Shown in pieces: positions 1-8,229 of a stretch of 13,437 nucleotides of DNA. Position numbers and translations under genes: made by a program. The DNA is from an uncultured Ruminococcus sp. (GTDB lineage Bacteria; Bacillota; Clostridia; Oscillospirales; Ruminococcaceae). The first letter of the stretch is position 1, and each line of letters starts with the position of its first letter. The notes under the pieces are model-generated. The model did not search any database. It saw only the letters and a list, made by a program, of their open reading frames with translations, and was not told the DNA's origin. The stretch is from the NCBI GenBank assembly GCA_947176565.1, contig CAMWRC010000007.1, forward strand, positions 1-13,437. The letters run 5' to 3'.

Positions 1-804
1 AATATCAATGCTCCAAGACGAGGCTCAGATATTCAGGAATCTGTACTTATAAACTTCATGGACGCATGTCAGGGTAAGAAACAGGAAATCAAGATATCCC
101 GCATGGCGGTCTGCGACTCCTGCAACGGTTCGGGAGCAAGTGCGGGAAGTTCATCTGAAGTATGCCCCGACTGTCAGGGACGTGGTACAATAAAAACAAC
201 ACAGAATACCGTATTCGGAGCTATGTCTTCAACAAGACCATGTCCGCACTGTTCAGGAAAAGGTAAGATTATCAAGAATCCTTGTCAGAAATGCCGCGGC
301 GCAGGACGTACACGCGTTCAGAAAACCGTATCTGTGGATATTCCTGCCGGTATCGACAACGGTCAGACTATCCGCCTCAGCGGTCAGGGCGACTGTGGTA
401 TAAACGGAGGTCCTGCCGGCGACCTGCTTCTGAATGTATCAGTAAAGAATCACCCGATATTTACCCGTGATGGATATGATATTCACTGCGAAATACCTGT
501 TACTTACAGTCAGGCTGTTCTCGGAGATGAAATAACAGTTCCCACAATTGACGGCGATGTCCGCTATCCGATAGGAGAAGGAACTCAATCCGGCACAGTA
601 TTCCGTCTCAAGGGCAAGGGCGTAAAGAAAATAAACCGCAGTGACCGCGGAAATCAATACGTAAAAATTTATGTTGAAGTTCCGAAAAATCTCACAAAGA
701 AACAGAAAGAGCTTCTCAAAAATTTCGAGGATTCGCTTTCGGAAAAGAACTACGCAAAACGTCAGAGCTTCTTTGAAAAAATCAAGGATAAACTGAATTT
801 CTGA
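1..804 (+). CDS. dnaJ: Chaperone protein DnaJ, 3' part (5' end outside window)
   Basis: DnaJ (Hsp40) is the cytoplasmic co-chaperone that delivers unfolded proteins to DnaK and stimulates its ATPase. The frame is open from base 1, so the N-terminal J domain and Gly/Phe region lie upstream of the window; 267 residues are visible. Near the left edge the frame reads NAPRRG. The cysteine-rich zinc domain then carries all four CxxCxGxG repeats: CDSCNGSG, CPDCQGRG, CPHCSGKG and CQKCRGAG. The C-terminal substrate-binding beta domains follow, with IPAGIDNGQTIR and GGPAGDLLL as landmarks. The stop is TGA at 802-804, directly before a strong hairpin terminator, so dnaJ is the last gene of its unit (probably the dnaK operon, which is not visible). 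Nothing looks broken. Identification is firm from the zinc repeats plus the C-terminal domain. Confidence 0.97.
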   Translation, partial: NINAPRRGSDIQESVLINFMDACQGKKQEIKISRMAVCDSCNGSGASAGSSSEVCPDCQGRGTIKTTQNTVFGAMSSTRPCPHCSGKGKIIKNPCQKCRGAGRTRVQKTVSVDIPAGIDNGQTIRLSGQGDCGINGGPAGDLLLNVSVKNHPIFTRDGYDIHCEIPVTYSQAVLGDEITVPTIDGDVRYPIGEGTQSGTVFRLKGKGVKKINRSDRGNQYVKIYVEVPKNLTKKQKELLKNFEDSLSEKNYAKRQSFFEKIKDKLNF

Positions 805-807
805 TAA

Positions 808-847
808 AAAACCGCTGAGGATTATATAAAAATTCCTCAGCGGTTTT
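808..847. terminator. Bidirectional intrinsic terminator between dnaJ and the convergent regulator
   Basis: A perfect 14-bp inverted repeat pairs 808-821 with 834-847 around a 12-nt loop; the GC-rich core is CCGCTGAGGA. On the plus strand the 3' arm ends in TTTT. On the minus strand it ends in a longer T run made from 806-811. It lies 3 nt after the dnaJ stop and 2 nt after the stop of the minus-strand regulator, so it can terminate both convergent units. Confidence 0.9.
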
Positions 848-849
848 AA

Positions 850-1233
850 TTATTTATTTTTGTTAATCGTCCGGCGGACGATTTTTTTCAGCCGTTCGCA
901 GGTATCTTCTGGATATGTAGTTACAAAAGTCAGAGCATGGGAATGCGCTTCTTCATGTGAAAGCTTCAGAAAACGCCTGAAAAAGATATACACATCATTG
1001 AAATTACGGAATATCTCCCCTACTGCTTCATTTCCCTCCGGAGTCAGAACCACACTGTTGCAGAAATCTTCATATACAAATCCGGAATTTGCAAGACAGC
1101 GCAGAGTCTTGCTCACGCTTGAACGTGATACGCCTAAATGACGAGCTATCTGAACGCTTTTAACATCTTCGGATTCAGCTGCAAGCTCACGTATTGCCAC
1201 AAGATATTTTATCTGTGCCGCACAGCATTTCAT
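850..1233 (-). CDS. Small DtxR-like winged-helix regulator lacking the usual metal ligands
   Basis: Predicted DNA-binding transcription regulator of 127 residues. Residues about 8-65 form a winged helix-turn-helix. The recognition part reads VQIARHLGVSRSSVSKTLRCL, and the wing is followed by the VVLTPEG stretch typical of DtxR/MntR proteins. Residues about 75-115 resemble the DtxR dimerisation helices (FLKLSHEEAH). By-eye alignment with MntR puts Lys, Val, Asn, Leu, Val and Thr where metal-binding Asp, Glu, His, Glu, Glu and His normally sit, so metal sensing is doubtful. It starts 20 nt after the pgsA stop with its own AAAGGAT ribosome site (1241-1247) and ends the minus-strand run just before the shared terminator. 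MarR-type winged helix is the main alternative family. Target genes cannot be told from the sequence. Confidence 0.75.
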   Translation of the reverse strand: MKCCAAQIKYLVAIRELAAESEDVKSVQIARHLGVSRSSVSKTLRCLANSGFVYEDFCNSVVLTPEGNEAVGEIFRNFNDVYIFFRRFLKLSHEEAHSHALTFVTTYPEDTCERLKKIVRRTINKNK

Positions 1234-1253
1234 ATATACAATCCTTTCTTTTA

Positions 1254-1838
1254 TTATTTATCAGTATCTATAAGATGCCAGTAGCCTTTCAGATATACAA
1301 GACCGGATATGACAGTAAGTACTGTGGAAATCCATATCAGTGCCGGAATTACCCAGCTGTCAACAGCTCCTGCAAAAATATCCGGAACTGTAAATCCGAA
1401 ATCATTGGATATGCTCAGCCAAAAAATCGCAGCTATTATAGTTACCATTGTGAATGCAGTTTTCAGCTTTCCCCACATTCCGGCAGCTACAACAATTCCG
1501 CTGTCAGCAGCCAAAAGCCTTAACCCCGATACCATAAATTCACGGGAACTTATGATTATCAGCGGTACTGCACCCATTTTTATTTCAGGAATATCCACAA
1601 ATACAGTAAGCGCGGCAATAACAAGTACCTTATCAGCAAGCGGGTCAAGGAATTTACCAAAATTCGTGACAAGATTTCTTGCTCTTGCTATTTTTCCGTC
1701 AAGGGCATCAGTTATTGATGCCGCCGCAAATATCACAAGCGCAATCAGATAGTGAAACGGTATGTCAAAATACATGAAAAGCAGAAAAAACGGTATGAAG
1801 CATACTCTCAGAAGGGTAAGTTTATTCGGCAGATTCAT
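1254..1838 (-). CDS. pgsA: CDP-diacylglycerol-glycerol-3-phosphate 3-phosphatidyltransferase
   Basis: PgsA is an integral membrane enzyme that transfers the phosphatidyl group from CDP-diacylglycerol to glycerol-3-phosphate, the committed step to phosphatidylglycerol. The 194-residue protein has the full CDP-alcohol phosphotransferase signature at residues 44-69: D44, D47, G48, A51, R52, G61, D65 and D69. Several hydrophobic helices surround it (residues about 10-42 and then through the C-terminal half). Length is normal for the family. The start overlaps the end of rimO by 17 nt, and a good AGGAGAGG ribosome site lies inside the rimO coding end, so translation is probably coupled. The assignment to PgsA rather than another CDP-alcohol transferase rests on length, the N-terminal MNLPNKLTLLR pattern, and its position beside rimO and recA. 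Confidence 0.95.
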   Translation of the reverse strand: MNLPNKLTLLRVCFIPFFLLFMYFDIPFHYLIALVIFAAASITDALDGKIARARNLVTNFGKFLDPLADKVLVIAALTVFVDIPEIKMGAVPLIIISSREFMVSGLRLLAADSGIVVAAGMWGKLKTAFTMVTIIAAIFWLSISNDFGFTVPDIFAGAVDSWVIPALIWISTVLTVISGLVYLKGYWHLIDTDK

Positions 1839-3165
1839 TACCTGTCACCTCTCCTATCAGGTCATAATCAAGTGTATCATTTATTCTGATTTTAACATAA
1901 TCGCCGATTTTCAGAGGATTTTCCGATGTAAAAAATACCTTTCCGTCTATATCCGGAGCATCAAGCGCAGTACGTCCGAAAAAGCATTCGCCGAAACGGT
2001 CATATCCCTCTACAACTGCTGTCAGTTCGCTTCCGAGAAGTTTCTGATTATTTTCATAGCTTATTTCAAGCTGCTGTTCCATAATTATATCTGCACGGTG
2101 AATAGCTGTCTGCGGTTCAATCTGATTTTCAAACTCAGCCGCCTTTGTGCCTTCCTCCGCTGAATACGCAAAACAGCCGAGTCTGTCGAATCTTACACGC
2201 TGAACAAATTCCGCAAGCTTATTGAACTGCTCCTCTGTTTCGTCCGGAAATCCTGTTATCAGTGTCGTACGGAGTATGACATTCGGTATTTTTTCGCGGA
2301 TATGCCTGAACAATACTTCAAGTTTTTCCTCATCACCCCAGCGGTTCATACGGCTGAGTATTCCGCCGTCACAGTGCTGTATCGGAATCTCCAGATACTT
2401 CACAAGCTTTTCCTCAGAAGCTATTGTATCAAGAAGTTCATCTGTTATACGTTCCGGATAGCAGTAAAGTGTACGTATCCACTTCAGACCGTCGATTCTG
2501 CACAATTCCCTGAGCAGCTCCGGAAGTTTTGATTCTCCGTACAAATCCTCCCCGTACCGTGATGTATCCTGCGCTATAACTACGAGTTCAGTAACGCCGT
2601 TTTCTGCAAGGGTACGGGCTTCGTCAAGAACGTCCTCCATTGGTACGCTTCTGAATTTTCCGCGTATCATCGGTATTGCGCAGTATGTACAGCAGTTCGA
2701 GCAGCCCTCTGCTATTTTAAGATATGAAAAAAACGGCAATGTTGATATTATACGTTCCCCTGTGAGTTCCGCGTCGAGTTTCGGAGCGAATCTGACTACA
2801 TGGCTGCCGTTCATGACTTCATTAAGAATATCAACAATATCCTTGTTATTGCCGATTCCGATAACTGCATCTGCTTCCGGAAAAAGTTCTGCCGTTTCTT
2901 CTCTGTAGCGTTCAGTGAGACAGCCTGTTATTATGATTTTCTTCAATGTTCCGTCTGCTTTGAGTGCCGCAAGTTCAAGTATAGTCTCGATAGCCTCCTC
3001 CTTTGCTGATTGTATAAATCCGCAGGTATTGACTATCGCTACATCTGCAAGTCCCGGTTCTGTCACAAGTTCATATCCGTTTTTCTTCAGCTTATAAAGC
3101 ATACGCTCTGAATCAACAAGATTCTTTGAGCAGCCCAGTGATACCATTCCGACTTTTACTGCCAT
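1822..3165 (-). CDS. rimO: Ribosomal protein uS12 methylthiotransferase RimO
   Basis: RimO is a radical-SAM enzyme with two iron-sulfur clusters that adds a methylthio group to a conserved aspartate of ribosomal protein uS12. The 447-residue protein has three parts. The N-terminal MTTase domain supplies cysteines C12 (SLGCSKN), C48 (NTCGF) and C82 (TGCLTERY). The radical-SAM core has the CxxxCxxC motif at C155, C159 and C162, with an extra Cys at 158. A C-terminal TRAM domain begins at about residue 380. LGCSKNLVDSE and CTYCAIP are typical of RimO; MiaB, the closest paralogue, is the alternative. The gene starts 5 nt after the recX stop, with a GAGGAGAG ribosome site inside the end of recX, and it overlaps pgsA. 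Confidence 0.95.
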   Translation of the reverse strand: MAVKVGMVSLGCSKNLVDSERMLYKLKKNGYELVTEPGLADVAIVNTCGFIQSAKEEAIETILELAALKADGTLKKIIITGCLTERYREETAELFPEADAVIGIGNNKDIVDILNEVMNGSHVVRFAPKLDAELTGERIISTLPFFSYLKIAEGCSNCCTYCAIPMIRGKFRSVPMEDVLDEARTLAENGVTELVVIAQDTSRYGEDLYGESKLPELLRELCRIDGLKWIRTLYCYPERITDELLDTIASEEKLVKYLEIPIQHCDGGILSRMNRWGDEEKLEVLFRHIREKIPNVILRTTLITGFPDETEEQFNKLAEFVQRVRFDRLGCFAYSAEEGTKAAEFENQIEPQTAIHRADIIMEQQLEISYENNQKLLGSELTAVVEGYDRFGECFFGRTALDAPDIDGKVFFTSENPLKIGDYVKIRINDTLDYDLIGEVTGNESAE

Positions 3166-3170
3166 TTTTT

Positions 3171-3800
3171 TTAACTCTCCTCATGTTCTTTATAGTAATT
3201 CCTGACTGCCGTATTGATTTCGTCAAAACCATATCCCAGACGTACAAGCGCGTTTTTTGCCTTTTCGGTGGATTTTCTGTCGCTTATGTCCGTCAAGAAA
3301 CGGCTGAACTTTGTATTTATAAGCTCATTGAGATTCTCCGCGGAAACATCTTCAAAGATGTCAAGGGCATTCCGGACTGTTTCTGAATCAAGCCCTTTTT
3401 GCAGCATCTCTCTTTCTGCACGTCTCCTGCCGTATTTCCGGACTTCCACCAATTTACGGGCAAGCTTTTCCGCATATCGTCTGTCGTTTATAAGACCTGC
3501 TGCCGCCAGTTTTCTTATGACTTCGAGACACAGCGTTTCATTTTTATAAGTTTTGACGAGCTTTTCAAAAAGTTCCTCCGCTGAATAATCACGGTAGTCA
3601 AGGCAGTACAGGGAATACTGATATGCACGGCGGAAATTTGAAGCATATATGATTTTTTTCAGTTCGGGACGTTCTATCTGCATACCGGTTCTGATACCGT
3701 AATCGGCTATTATGTCAATATGCAGATAAAGCTTCCGTCCCCCGTCAATTTCAACTTCGTATGTTGTACCCTTGTACTGACTTATTGATGTTATCTCCAT
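3171..3800 (-). CDS. recX: Regulatory protein RecX
   Basis: RecX binds RecA filaments and limits their extension and ATPase, damping recombination and the SOS response. The 209-residue protein has a short beta-rich N-terminal part (residues 1-50) and then the three-helix RecX repeats. Landmarks are YSLYCLDYRDYSAEEL, GLINDRRYAEKL and GRRRAEREMLQKG. Length fits the Firmicute members. Its ATG overlaps the recA stop by one base (TAATG), which couples its translation to recA, and rimO follows after 5 nt. The position directly behind recA is the classic context and supports the call. Confidence 0.93.
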   Translation of the reverse strand: MEITSISQYKGTTYEVEIDGGRKLYLHIDIIADYGIRTGMQIERPELKKIIYASNFRRAYQYSLYCLDYRDYSAEELFEKLVKTYKNETLCLEVIRKLAAAGLINDRRYAEKLARKLVEVRKYGRRRAEREMLQKGLDSETVRNALDIFEDVSAENLNELINTKFSRFLTDISDRKSTEKAKNALVRLGYGFDEINTAVRNYYKEHEES

Positions 3801-4990
3801 TATTCAGCCGGTGTGAACTCGTCAAACTGTTCGTCTATATTTTCAAGAATGTCAATTTCATCACTGTTATCTGTATTATCAGCAACGGCTTCTTCTGCTG
3901 CCTTTGCAGCCCTGCTCTTTTCTTTTTTGTCGCTTTTTGCCGCATTCTGAGCCATAATCTCGTCCTTGCATTCAAGAATCTTTTCTTCGATTTCTTTCAT
4001 AAGGTCGGGATTATTTTTGAGCAGTTCCTTTACATTATCGCGTCCCTGTCCGAGTTTCGTATCGCCGTAGCTGAACCATGAACCGCCTTTCTTTATAATA
4101 TCAAGGTCAACTGCCATATCCAGAACTTCGCCGGTACGTGAGATTCCCTCACCATACATAAGGTCAAATTCTGCTTCCTTGAACGGCGGAGCAACTTTGT
4201 TCTTGACAATCTTGCAGCGTGTGCTTGCACCAACTACCATGCCGCCCTCTTTGATAGCTTCACCTCTGCGGACTTCTATTCGTACCGATGAATAGAATTT
4301 CAGGGCGCGTCCTCCAGGAGTAGTTTCGGGATTTCCGTACATTACGCCGATTTTCTCACGTATCTGATTGATAAATATTGCAACGCAGTTTGATTTTGAA
4401 ATCGCAGCAGTAAGCTTTCTCATTGCCTGAGACATGAGACGTGCAAGCTGTCCTACGTGCAAATCGCCCATTTCGCCGTCGATTTCGGCACGTGTAGTCA
4501 TAGCTGCAATTGAATCAAGAACAATAACATCAATAGCTCCGGAACGGATAAGGGCTTCGGCGATTTCGAGTGCCTGTTCGCCGCTGTCCGGCTGTGATAC
4601 AAGAAGATTATTTATATTGACTCCCAGAGATTTTGCATATCCGGGGTCAAGAGCGTGTTCAACATCAATGAATGCAACTTCGCCATCAAGCTTCTGCGCC
4701 TGTGCAATTATTGACAATGCAACAGTAGTCTTTCCTGAACTCTCAGGACCGTATATCTCCACGATACGTCCGCGCGGCACTCCGCCTATTCCGAGAGCCA
4801 TATCCAGCATCATTGAACCGGTAGGAATAGCATCTACATTCATTACCTTTGTTTCGCCGAGACGCATTACAGCTCCTGCGCCATATTTCTTTTCAAGCTG
4901 TTTCAATGCACTTGCAAGTGCGGTCTGCTTATCCTCCTTTGCTGTTACTCTTACTACTGACGGTTTGCTTTTAAGTTCTTTTTTAGCCAT
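3800..4990 (-). CDS. recA: Recombinase RecA
   Basis: RecA forms ATP-dependent filaments on single-stranded DNA, catalyses strand exchange and triggers LexA self-cleavage. The 396-residue protein has Walker [10 protein letters not shown] at 81-89, catalytic E111, Walker B ending at D159, and loop L2 with [17 protein letters not shown]. An N-terminal extension of about 15 residues relative to E. coli precedes the core, and the tail after about residue 345 is long, Lys/Ala-rich and then very acidic. The usually conserved G-L-Q/A-A-R of the loop-L1 flank reads GQLAR (180-184). The ATG is 2 nt after the prmC stop and its GGAGG ribosome site lies in the prmC coding end, so there is no room for a dedicated promoter or SOS box directly upstream. 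It is coupled to recX by a 1-nt overlap. Confidence 0.98.
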   Translation of the reverse strand: MAKKELKSKPSVVRVTAKEDKQTALASALKQLEKKYGAGAVMRLGETKVMNVDAIPTGSMMLDMALGIGGVPRGRIVEIYGPESSGKTTVALSIIAQAQKLDGEVAFIDVEHALDPGYAKSLGVNINNLLVSQPDSGEQALEIAEALIRSGAIDVIVLDSIAAMTTRAEIDGEMGDLHVGQLARLMSQAMRKLTAAISKSNCVAIFINQIREKIGVMYGNPETTPGGRALKFYSSVRIEVRRGEAIKEGGMVVGASTRCKIVKNKVAPPFKEAEFDLMYGEGISRTGEVLDMAVDLDIIKKGGSWFSYGDTKLGQGRDNVKELLKNNPDLMKEIEEKILECKDEIMAQNAAKSDKKEKSRAAKAAEEAVADNTDNSDEIDILENIDEQFDEFTPAE

Positions 4991-4992
4991 TG

Positions 4993-5844
4993 TTATTCCT
5001 CCAGCTTTCCCACAGCCGAACGTATTATTCTTCCACCGTCACGACTGTATATAATATCCTTGAAATTATATGATTTCAGTATTTCTCCGACGGCTTCATG
5101 CTGTCCCATACCAAATTCAAAGCATATATATCCGCCTTTTTTCAGCGAACTTTTCCAGATTTCCGTAATACCGCGGTAAAAATCAAGACCGTCTGTTCCG
5201 CCGTACAGAGCCGTTTCCGGTTCGTGTCTGACTTCGGTCTGAAGTTCTGTCATTTCCTCTGCCGTAAGATACGGCGGATTTGATACGATTATATCAAAAT
5301 CCCTGAAATTCTCCGCTGTTTTCATGTCAAGCACATCTGCCATTACTGCTTTTACGTCTGAATTATTCAGCCGTATATTTTCCTCAAGATACTGAAATGC
5401 CTTTTCTGATTTTTCAACAGCATATACAACAGAACTGTTGATTTCTTTATCAAGCGTAACTGCAATACAGCCGCTTCCAGCACATAAATCAAGAATTTTC
5501 GGGAATCTCATATTATTTTTCCTGACTATATCCAGTACATTCTCAATCAGTGTTTCGGTATCAGGACGCGGAATCAGAACTCCCTCTCCGACTTTGAAAG
5601 TATATTTCCAGAAATCCCATTCACCTATAATATATTGCAGCGGAATTCCCTTACAGCGTTTTTCAATATCGCTGAATATCCTTAGTTCGCAGGAACGGCT
5701 TACAGATTCATCAGGTCTGAACAGCGGATTTTTTTCGTTCAGTGCTTCCTGAAAAATACACGCCGCATCAAATTCCGCATCAGGAATCCCGTTCCTTTCG
5801 AGTTCCTGAACGCACTTTTTATAGAGTTCCAGACGGCTTACCAT
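4993..5844 (-). CDS. prmC: Release factor N5-glutamine methyltransferase PrmC (HemK)
   Basis: PrmC uses S-adenosylmethionine to methylate the glutamine of the GGQ motif in release factors RF1 and RF2, which improves peptide release. The 283-residue protein has an alpha-helical N-terminal domain (1-85), the PrmC hallmark IPRPDTETL (91-99), the SAM-binding motif DLCAGSGC (119-126) and the catalytic NPPY motif (189-192). Length is typical. It overlaps the end of the DUF1385 gene by 7 nt and stops 2 nt before recA. In many Firmicutes prmC sits beside prfA, its substrate gene; here recA follows instead. Confidence 0.95.
   Translation of the reverse strand: MVSRLELYKKCVQELERNGIPDAEFDAACIFQEALNEKNPLFRPDESVSRSCELRIFSDIEKRCKGIPLQYIIGEWDFWKYTFKVGEGVLIPRPDTETLIENVLDIVRKNNMRFPKILDLCAGSGCIAVTLDKEINSSVVYAVEKSEKAFQYLEENIRLNNSDVKAVMADVLDMKTAENFRDFDIIVSNPPYLTAEEMTELQTEVRHEPETALYGGTDGLDFYRGITEIWKSSLKKGGYICFEFGMGQHEAVGEILKSYNFKDIIYSRDGGRIIRSAVGKLEE
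5051..5079 (-). promoter_or_regulatory. Possible weak internal promoter upstream of recA
   Basis: Inside the 3' end of prmC, the minus strand reads CTGAAA (5074-5079), a 17-nt spacer and TATTAT (5051-5056). That is 4 of 6 and 5 of 6 matches to the vegetative sigma consensus. It lies about 60 nt before the recA start and could give recA a separate transcript. The match is weak and AT-rich DNA gives such hits by chance. Confidence 0.22.
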
Positions 5845-6779
5845 TTATCTTCCTCTTTATCTTCGGGTATACATGGCTTCATGGCTGCTATTGCTATCTC
5901 AATCATGCTGTCATCGGGTTCTCTTGTTGTTATTCTCTGCATGGCAAGTCCCGGAGCAGAAAGAATCTTTGTAAAAACATTGTCATATGTTCCGGCAAGA
6001 CGTATACACTCATAGGATATGCTCACTACCAGCGGAAGCGTACAGAGACTTATAATTGAACGCTGCCACCATAATAACCCTTTCGGAACAAAACACATAA
6101 CGAATATTCCGATTATCAGAACTATGAATATAAAACTCGTTCCGCAGCGTTTATGAAATCTTGACTGTTTCCTGATATTCTCAACAGTAAGCGGAAGTTC
6201 CGCTTCATGGCAGGCTATTGTCTTATGCTCCGCACCGTGATACATATACTGACGTTTTATATCTTTTGTGAGACTCACAGCCCACATATAAGCTACGAAA
6301 AGCGCGATTTTCACGATTCCCTCAATGACGGAACGAAGTATTCCCGTACCTGAAACGCCGGGAATAAGTCCTACCAGAAATTTCGGCAGAAAGAAAAACA
6401 ATCCCATTGCCGCGGCTACTCCAATAAAAGAACCAATAATCATTATGATACCAAATGCCTTTTCTGAAAGTTTCTCATCATCGCCGTTTTCTGATTCTTC
6501 TTCTGTCATCTGTTTTTCAGCGGATTTCATAGTATATTTATAGCCTTTCACAAGAGACGATACAAAATTGAAACAGCCTCGTATAAACGGCGTTTTCCTG
6601 TACCACGGAGCATTTTTTCCGCTGTTTTCTTCCCATATTTCGACATCAACAGTTCCGTCCGGAAGCCGGCATGCCATTGCTCCCTTTGACGGACCGAGCA
6701 TCATGATTCCCTCAATAAGTGCCTGTCCGCCGATTTTTGACTTGAATTTTTCACCTGATTCCGGTGTGTTTCTGCTCAT
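5838..6779 (-). CDS. DUF1385 (YqhQ-like) membrane protein
   Basis: Member of the DUF1385 family, represented by B. subtilis YqhQ and annotated in databases only as a predicted metal-dependent protein; its reaction is not known to me. The 313-residue protein opens with the family signature IGGQALIEGIMMLGP (about 16-30). About four hydrophobic segments lie in two blocks (roughly 108-135 with 150-168, and 215-255). Between them sit the conserved YHGAEHKTIACHE and FHKRCGTSF, whose His, Glu and Cys residues could bind metal. An acidic stretch (about 92-104) precedes the first helix. Its AGGAG ribosome site is 7 nt before the ATG. The gene overlaps prmC by 7 nt, a pairing common in Clostridia, which hints at a shared housekeeping role. 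Confidence 0.9.
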   Translation of the reverse strand: MSRNTPESGEKFKSKIGGQALIEGIMMLGPSKGAMACRLPDGTVDVEIWEENSGKNAPWYRKTPFIRGCFNFVSSLVKGYKYTMKSAEKQMTEEESENGDDEKLSEKAFGIIMIIGSFIGVAAAMGLFFFLPKFLVGLIPGVSGTGILRSVIEGIVKIALFVAYMWAVSLTKDIKRQYMYHGAEHKTIACHEAELPLTVENIRKQSRFHKRCGTSFIFIVLIIGIFVMCFVPKGLLWWQRSIISLCTLPLVVSISYECIRLAGTYDNVFTKILSAPGLAMQRITTREPDDSMIEIAIAAMKPCIPEDKEEDKW

Positions 6780-6822
6780 TCCATTTCTCCTGTAATATTT
6801 TTATATCGTGATTTTTTTAATA

Positions 6823-8229
6823 TTATTTATTGCTTTTTGCAGGAAGAGTGATTGTAACTGTTGTTCCAAGTCCCTCACCCTGACTCAATATGTCAAGTTT
6901 TCCTCCGTGCATGGCGATTATCTCATCGGCAACTGCAAGTCCGATTCCAGAACCGCGCCGCGTATGATTTGCCTTATAAAATTTAGTCTTTACTTTTGCT
7001 AAATCTGATTCCTTGATTCCGCAGCCTGTATCTGCCACGGAAACTTTGATCATTCCGTCCTTTTCGCAGGCAGTTATTGTAACTACATCTCCGGGTGAGG
7101 AATATTTTACCGCATTGTCGATAACATTTATAAATACCTGACGTATACGGTTCTTGTCACCGAATACAAACGGAAGCATTTCCGGTTCATCATAAATTAT
7201 CTCAATTCTCTCACGTCTTGCCTTGTCGCTGTAAATAAGTACTGCATCTCCGAGTTCTGCAAGTATATCAAGAGTGGCATTCTGCAATGTGAAATGTCCG
7301 TTCTGCATACGTGAAAAATCAAGAAGTTCCTCTACCATCTGCGAAAGCCTTTCGGTTTCGTTTACAATAACTCCCACGCCTTTTTTCATGGTATCGGGAT
7401 TTTCTCCGCCGTCAACCATAAGCGTTTCCGCCCAGCCTTTTATTGCTGTAAGAGGCGTTCTCAATTCATGTGAAACTGACGAAATAAACTCATTCTTCAT
7501 TGCCTCAGCTGATGATAATTCATCTGCCATATGATTTATCGCTGTACAAAGTTCGCCGATTTCATCTTCTGTATTGTTCTCGATACGGACGGAAAAATCA
7601 CCCATTGCAAATTTACGGGTTATATTGCTTATCTGCCGGATTGGTTTTACTATCGAACCGGCAAAATATAATCCCATTATCACTATTATCAATATTATCG
7701 CCGTACATACAGCCGTCACGAATAATATATATCCCTTGATAGTGTTGTCTATCGCTGTGAGTGATGTCACCATACGGACTGAGCTGTACTCGTTGTTGAA
7801 CGACGACAGCGGAACAGATACCGCAAGTATTTTTTCTCCGCCGGCAAGTCTGCCGATATAACTGCCCTCACCTGATTCCATAGCGTCATCATAATCCGGC
7901 ATAAATGAATCATCTTCCGGCGAAAATCCTGAAGATGTAAGGGCTATGCGCCCTTTTGAATTTATCGCCATGAGTTCAATTTTGTCTTTCTCATTGAAGG
8001 TTTCAAGCATATTGCGGACTTCAGCTGAAAAATTCGTCGAACTGTCCTGAGAATGTATACTCAGTACACTTGTGACCGCGTTTATTTTCGACACAAGATA
8101 CTGTTTTGCCGAATTATAATAATAACTCTGTATGGCATAGATTATCACAAGTGCAATAACTATCAGTGCAAGAACGATAACTCCCAGATTATTGAATATC
8201 CAGCGTTTTGTAATACTTTTACGTGCCAT
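6823..8229 (-). CDS. Membrane sensor histidine kinase with HAMP domain
   Basis: Two-component sensor kinase that autophosphorylates on histidine and passes the phosphate to the regulator encoded just upstream. The 468 residues read in order: membrane helix about 16-33; an extracytoplasmic sensor region about 35-163 of PAS-like or Cache-like size; second helix about 166-190; HAMP about 191-243; and a dimerisation domain with phosphoacceptor H254 in SVSHELRTPL. The ATPase domain follows with N box NVIDNA (368-373), G1 box DTGCGI (400-405) and G2 box GSGIGLA (426-432). All catalytic motifs are intact. Its ATG overlaps the regulator stop by one base (TAATG). The layout resembles PhoR/ResE/WalK-type kinases, but the extracellular part gives no clue to the signal. 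A 43-nt gap with no clear promoter or terminator separates it from the DUF1385 gene. Confidence 0.94.
   Translation of the reverse strand: MARKSITKRWIFNNLGVIVLALIVIALVIIYAIQSYYYNSAKQYLVSKINAVTSVLSIHSQDSSTNFSAEVRNMLETFNEKDKIELMAINSKGRIALTSSGFSPEDDSFMPDYDDAMESGEGSYIGRLAGGEKILAVSVPLSSFNNEYSSVRMVTSLTAIDNTIKGYILFVTAVCTAIILIIVIMGLYFAGSIVKPIRQISNITRKFAMGDFSVRIENNTEDEIGELCTAINHMADELSSAEAMKNEFISSVSHELRTPLTAIKGWAETLMVDGGENPDTMKKGVGVIVNETERLSQMVEELLDFSRMQNGHFTLQNATLDILAELGDAVLIYSDKARRERIEIIYDEPEMLPFVFGDKNRIRQVFINVIDNAVKYSSPGDVVTITACEKDGMIKVSVADTGCGIKESDLAKVKTKFYKANHTRRGSGIGLAVADEIIAMHGGKLDILSQGEGLGTTVTITLPAKSNK

Noticed and set aside
1309..1752. Open frame of 147 codons on the plus strand
   Set aside because: It is fully antisense to pgsA, whose active-site motif is unmistakable, and shows a low-complexity Ser/Ala/Ile composition.
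3809..3835. Possible LexA box (GAAC ... GTTC) at the end of recA
   Set aside because: The half-sites are 10 bp apart instead of 4, and the site lies within the coding region at the wrong end of the gene.
4434..5054. Open frame of 206 codons on the plus strand opposite recA
   Set aside because: It is antisense to the Walker A and B region of recA, and no start signal or domain is seen.
6780..6822. Possible terminator between the histidine kinase and the DUF1385 gene
   Set aside because: Only an A/T-only 7-bp inverted repeat with a long loop is present; it would be too weak to terminate transcription.
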